44,567 nucleotides of DNA from Nitrospiraceae bacterium UBA2600 (lineage in GTDB: Bacteria; Nitrospirota; Thermodesulfovibrionia; Thermodesulfovibrionales; Thermodesulfovibrionaceae), in NCBI GenBank assembly GCA_002339325.1, contig DDKK01000039.1, forward strand, positions 1 to 44,567, in the 5' to 3' direction. Shown piece by piece: positions 42,697-44,567 of the stretch. Below the pieces are notes generated by a model. That model was not told where the DNA came from. It saw only the letters and a list, made by a program, of their open reading frames with translations, and made no database searches. The translations under genes were made by a program, and so were the position numbers. Positions within the stretch are counted from its first letter, which is position 1; each line of letters starts with the position of its first letter.

Positions 42697-44157
42697 ATGA
42701 AAGGCAACAAGAAATTCATCATATCAGGTGCAATCCTAATACTAATAGGTATTACCATAGGATTAATCTTAGCATCTAAATTTGACATTCAGACAAAAGG
42801 TTTCTCTGAAGACTATCAGATTTCAAAGGAGTCACAAGAGACCCTTTCTAAAATAGGTAATGCTATGGCAGAGGTTGTTCAAGCAGTGAGACCGTCAGTG
42901 GTAAACATTTACACTACAAAAAAAATAAAAAGACAAAACATACCCTTTCCTTTTAACGACCCTTTTTTCAGAAGATTCTTTGATGAAGAATTCGGCGATT
43001 TCTTTGGAAAACAGAGAGAATTCACCCAGACTTCCCTTGGTTCAGGTGTAATAGTAGACGGTGTAAATGGATACATTCTTACCAATTATCACGTCATTAA
43101 AGGTGCCGATGAAATTAAAGTAAAGCTCTTTGACAAGAGAGTTTTTGACGGCACTATTATTGGTTATGACGCAAAAACAGACATTGCCGTTATAAAGATT
43201 AAGGCCGATGGACTTAGAGCAATAAAGTGGGGAGACTCGGATAAGCTTAAAGTTGGCGAGACAGTAATAGCCATAGGAAATCCCTATGGACTGAATCTTA
43301 CAGTTACAAGTGGCATTGTGAGTGCAACAGGAAGGGCAAATGTGGGAATTTCAGACTATGAAGACTTTATCCAGACAGACGCAGCTATAAATCCTGGAAA
43401 TTCTGGTGGACCTCTTGTCAACGTAAAGGGCGAACTCGTAGGAATAAACACGGCCATATTCAGCACAACCGGCGGATATCAGGGGATTGGTTTTGCTATC
43501 CCGAGCAATATGGCAAAGGTGGTAATGGACAATCTAATAAAACATAAAAAAGTGGTGAGAGGATGGCTTGGTGTTACAGTAATGGATGTAGACCCTCAGA
43601 TGGCAAAGGCTAATAACATGAAAGAAGTAAAAGGTGCTGTTGTCACAGATGTTCAGGAAGGAAGTCCTGCTGACAAGGCAAAGATAACAATGAAAGATAT
43701 AATAATTACTTTCGACGGAAAGGAAGTTGAGGATTCAGCCCATCTTAGAAATCTTGTAGTAAGCACACCGCCAGGAAAAACAGTGAAAATTGAGATAATA
43801 AGAAATGGAAAACATTACTCAGTAACAGCTACAGTAGGCGAACTTCCCGCTGAGAAAAAAGTTTCCCTCTCCGATTCTGTACTTGCAGGAATTTATGTAG
43901 AAGATTTAACGCCTAAGCTCAGAAATCAACTCGGACTACCAAGCAGAGTTAACGGAGTAGTAATAAGTTCCATTGAACAGGGAGCAAGGGCTGAGGGAGT
44001 TTTAATGAGAGGAGATGTGATAGTAGAGATTAATAACCAAAAAATCAATAACTCAAAGGATTTTGCCAAAGTAGCTGCACAGACAAAGGGAAGTGCTACA
44101 GTCTGGTTTTACAGAAACGGACGGGGATTATATACAATTTTGAATGCCGGAGAGTGA
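42697..44157 (+). CDS. degQ: HtrA/DegQ-type periplasmic serine protease
   Basis: This 486-residue protease has a non-cleaved or signal-type N-terminal helix (about 7-27), a trypsin-like domain with catalytic His132 (TNYHVIKG), Asp162 (AKTDIAVI) and Ser236 (NPGNSGGPL), and two PDZ domains (about 285-380 and 400-486). It carries a Phe/Asp/Arg-rich LA loop (about 82-108). The role is probably chaperone and protease for misfolded envelope proteins. The ribosome site AGGAGG is 12 nt from the ATG's neighbourhood, in the 12-nt gap after the transaldolase gene. Its last 30 bases overlap the convergent gene. Confidence 0.94.
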   Translation: MKGNKKFIISGAILILIGITIGLILASKFDIQTKGFSEDYQISKESQETLSKIGNAMAEVVQAVRPSVVNIYTTKKIKRQNIPFPFNDPFFRRFFDEEFGDFFGKQREFTQTSLGSGVIVDGVNGYILTNYHVIKGADEIKVKLFDKRVFDGTIIGYDAKTDIAVIKIKADGLRAIKWGDSDKLKVGETVIAIGNPYGLNLTVTSGIVSATGRANVGISDYEDFIQTDAAINPGNSGGPLVNVKGELVGINTAIFSTTGGYQGIGFAIPSNMAKVVMDNLIKHKKVVRGWLGVTVMDVDPQMAKANNMKEVKGAVVTDVQEGSPADKAKITMKDIIITFDGKEVEDSAHLRNLVVSTPPGKTVKIEIIRNGKHYSVTATVGELPAEKKVSLSDSVLAGIYVEDLTPKLRNQLGLPSRVNGVVISSIEQGARAEGVLMRGDVIVEINNQKINNSKDFAKVAAQTKGSATVWFYRNGRGLYTILNAGE

Positions 44158-44550
44158 TTGAAAAAATGAAGTCAGCATCTGCTGTCTTACATAAAGCATT
44201 TTGTTGAAAATATTGGAAAATTCTCTGAATACTCTCGCAGGTGCTGACTCCATCTCTTTTAAAAGGTCTTTACAGATATACCAATTACATCTGAGAGGTC
44301 GCAAGTATCGAGGTACCGTACAGCCTCTCTCAGAGAGAAGATAGCATGGTTCTTTTTCACTCAGATTTCTCTCTGGAAAAGGAAAAGTCTCTCTTAGAGC
44401 AACAACATAGATAAGGTCATCGTATTCGTATCTGCTATTTTTATTTAAACAGCAGATATTAGTGCATAAGGGACATACCTTTTTTGAATAAGTATCAATG
44501 AATGGGTCAATTTGCAAAATATAATTTTTTATCTCTTGAGCAAGCAACAT
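44128..44550 (-). CDS. Small cysteine-cluster protein (YkgJ-like), possibly 5' partial
   Basis: This 140-residue protein has KVCPLCTNICCL near residue 30 and EPCYLLSERGCTVPRYLRPL then CNWYIC near 75-105, a Cys arrangement like the YkgJ family. Function is unknown. The ATG at 44550 is only 17 bases from the window edge and the frame stays open upstream, so it may start outside the window; the ribosome site is weak (AAGAG). The gene is convergent with the HtrA gene and overlaps its end by 30 nt, with no terminator between them. Confidence 0.7.
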   Translation of the reverse strand: MLLAQEIKNYILQIDPFIDTYSKKVCPLCTNICCLNKNSRYEYDDLIYVVALRETFPFPERNLSEKEPCYLLSERGCTVPRYLRPLRCNWYICKDLLKEMESAPARVFREFSNIFNKMLYVRQQMLTSFFQSLSGIQNCI

Positions 44551-44567
44551 GGAACTCTTAAATTTAT

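Overview
The window is a dense, AT-rich chromosomal segment from an anaerobic-type Gram-negative bacterium. The gene mix is a UbiE/MenG-type quinone methyltransferase, an archaeal-like family B DNA polymerase, an MlaE/MlaF-type lipid ABC transporter, AmpG/NagZ wall recycling, GSI-alpha glutamine synthetase and many Fe-S or Cys-cluster proteins. Together with the protein sequences this suggests Nitrospirota close to Thermodesulfovibrio; that is inference from memory, not a database match. I see no phage, insertion sequence, CRISPR array or tRNA. The only RNA gene is one isolated 5S rRNA.

Layout. 1-1125 (+): 3' part of an M50/CBS membrane protease. 1166-9725 (-): seven closely packed genes transcribed in the order aroK, aroB, phoB-like, phoR-like, polB, nagZ, ampG. 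9881-12282 (+): lysC and argJ, overlapping. 12332-16830 (+): a sigma-54 activator, then a good -24/-12 promoter with two upstream direct repeats, then a TauE/SafE transporter, an unknown two-helix membrane protein and a tandem universal stress protein. 16884-17558 (-): ubiE/menG. 17801-19135 (+): glnA. 19161-24581 (-): rhomboid, DedA, an ApgM-like probable homoserine kinase, thrC, a NIL protein, a ThiS/MoaD-like sulfur carrier and a zinc-ribbon threonine synthase paralogue. 24662-26175 (-): mlaF and mlaE. 26264-28690 (+): LonB-like protease. About 28856-28971 (-): 5S rRNA. 29119-33110 (+): PBP1A, panE, panC. 33216-36133 (+): uppP, ftsK. 36177-44157 (+): radical SAM protein, RNase G, Fe-S oxidoreductase subunit, YkgJ-like protein, transaldolase, HtrA/Deg protease. 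44128-44550 (-): a second Cys-cluster protein.

How the genes fit together. Threonine and sulfur amino acid metabolism form one operon: the ApgM-like kinase and ThrC plausibly complete homoserine to threonine, while the ThrC paralogue, sulfur carrier and NIL protein look like a thiocarboxylate-dependent sulfur insertion module. The sigma-54 block looks self-contained, with the activator, candidate enhancer sites, promoter and a membrane transport/stress cassette side by side; it is the best candidate for an undescribed system here. Cell-envelope genes (nagZ-ampG, PBP1A, uppP, mlaEF, HtrA) are spread through the window.

Promoters. Several starts have no Shine-Dalgarno sequence but carry a -10 hexamer 6-8 nt before the ATG (aroK, the sigma-54 activator, ubiE, PBP1A, the radical SAM gene), suggesting leaderless mRNAs. 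Many -10 boxes also carry an upstream TGn (extended -10).
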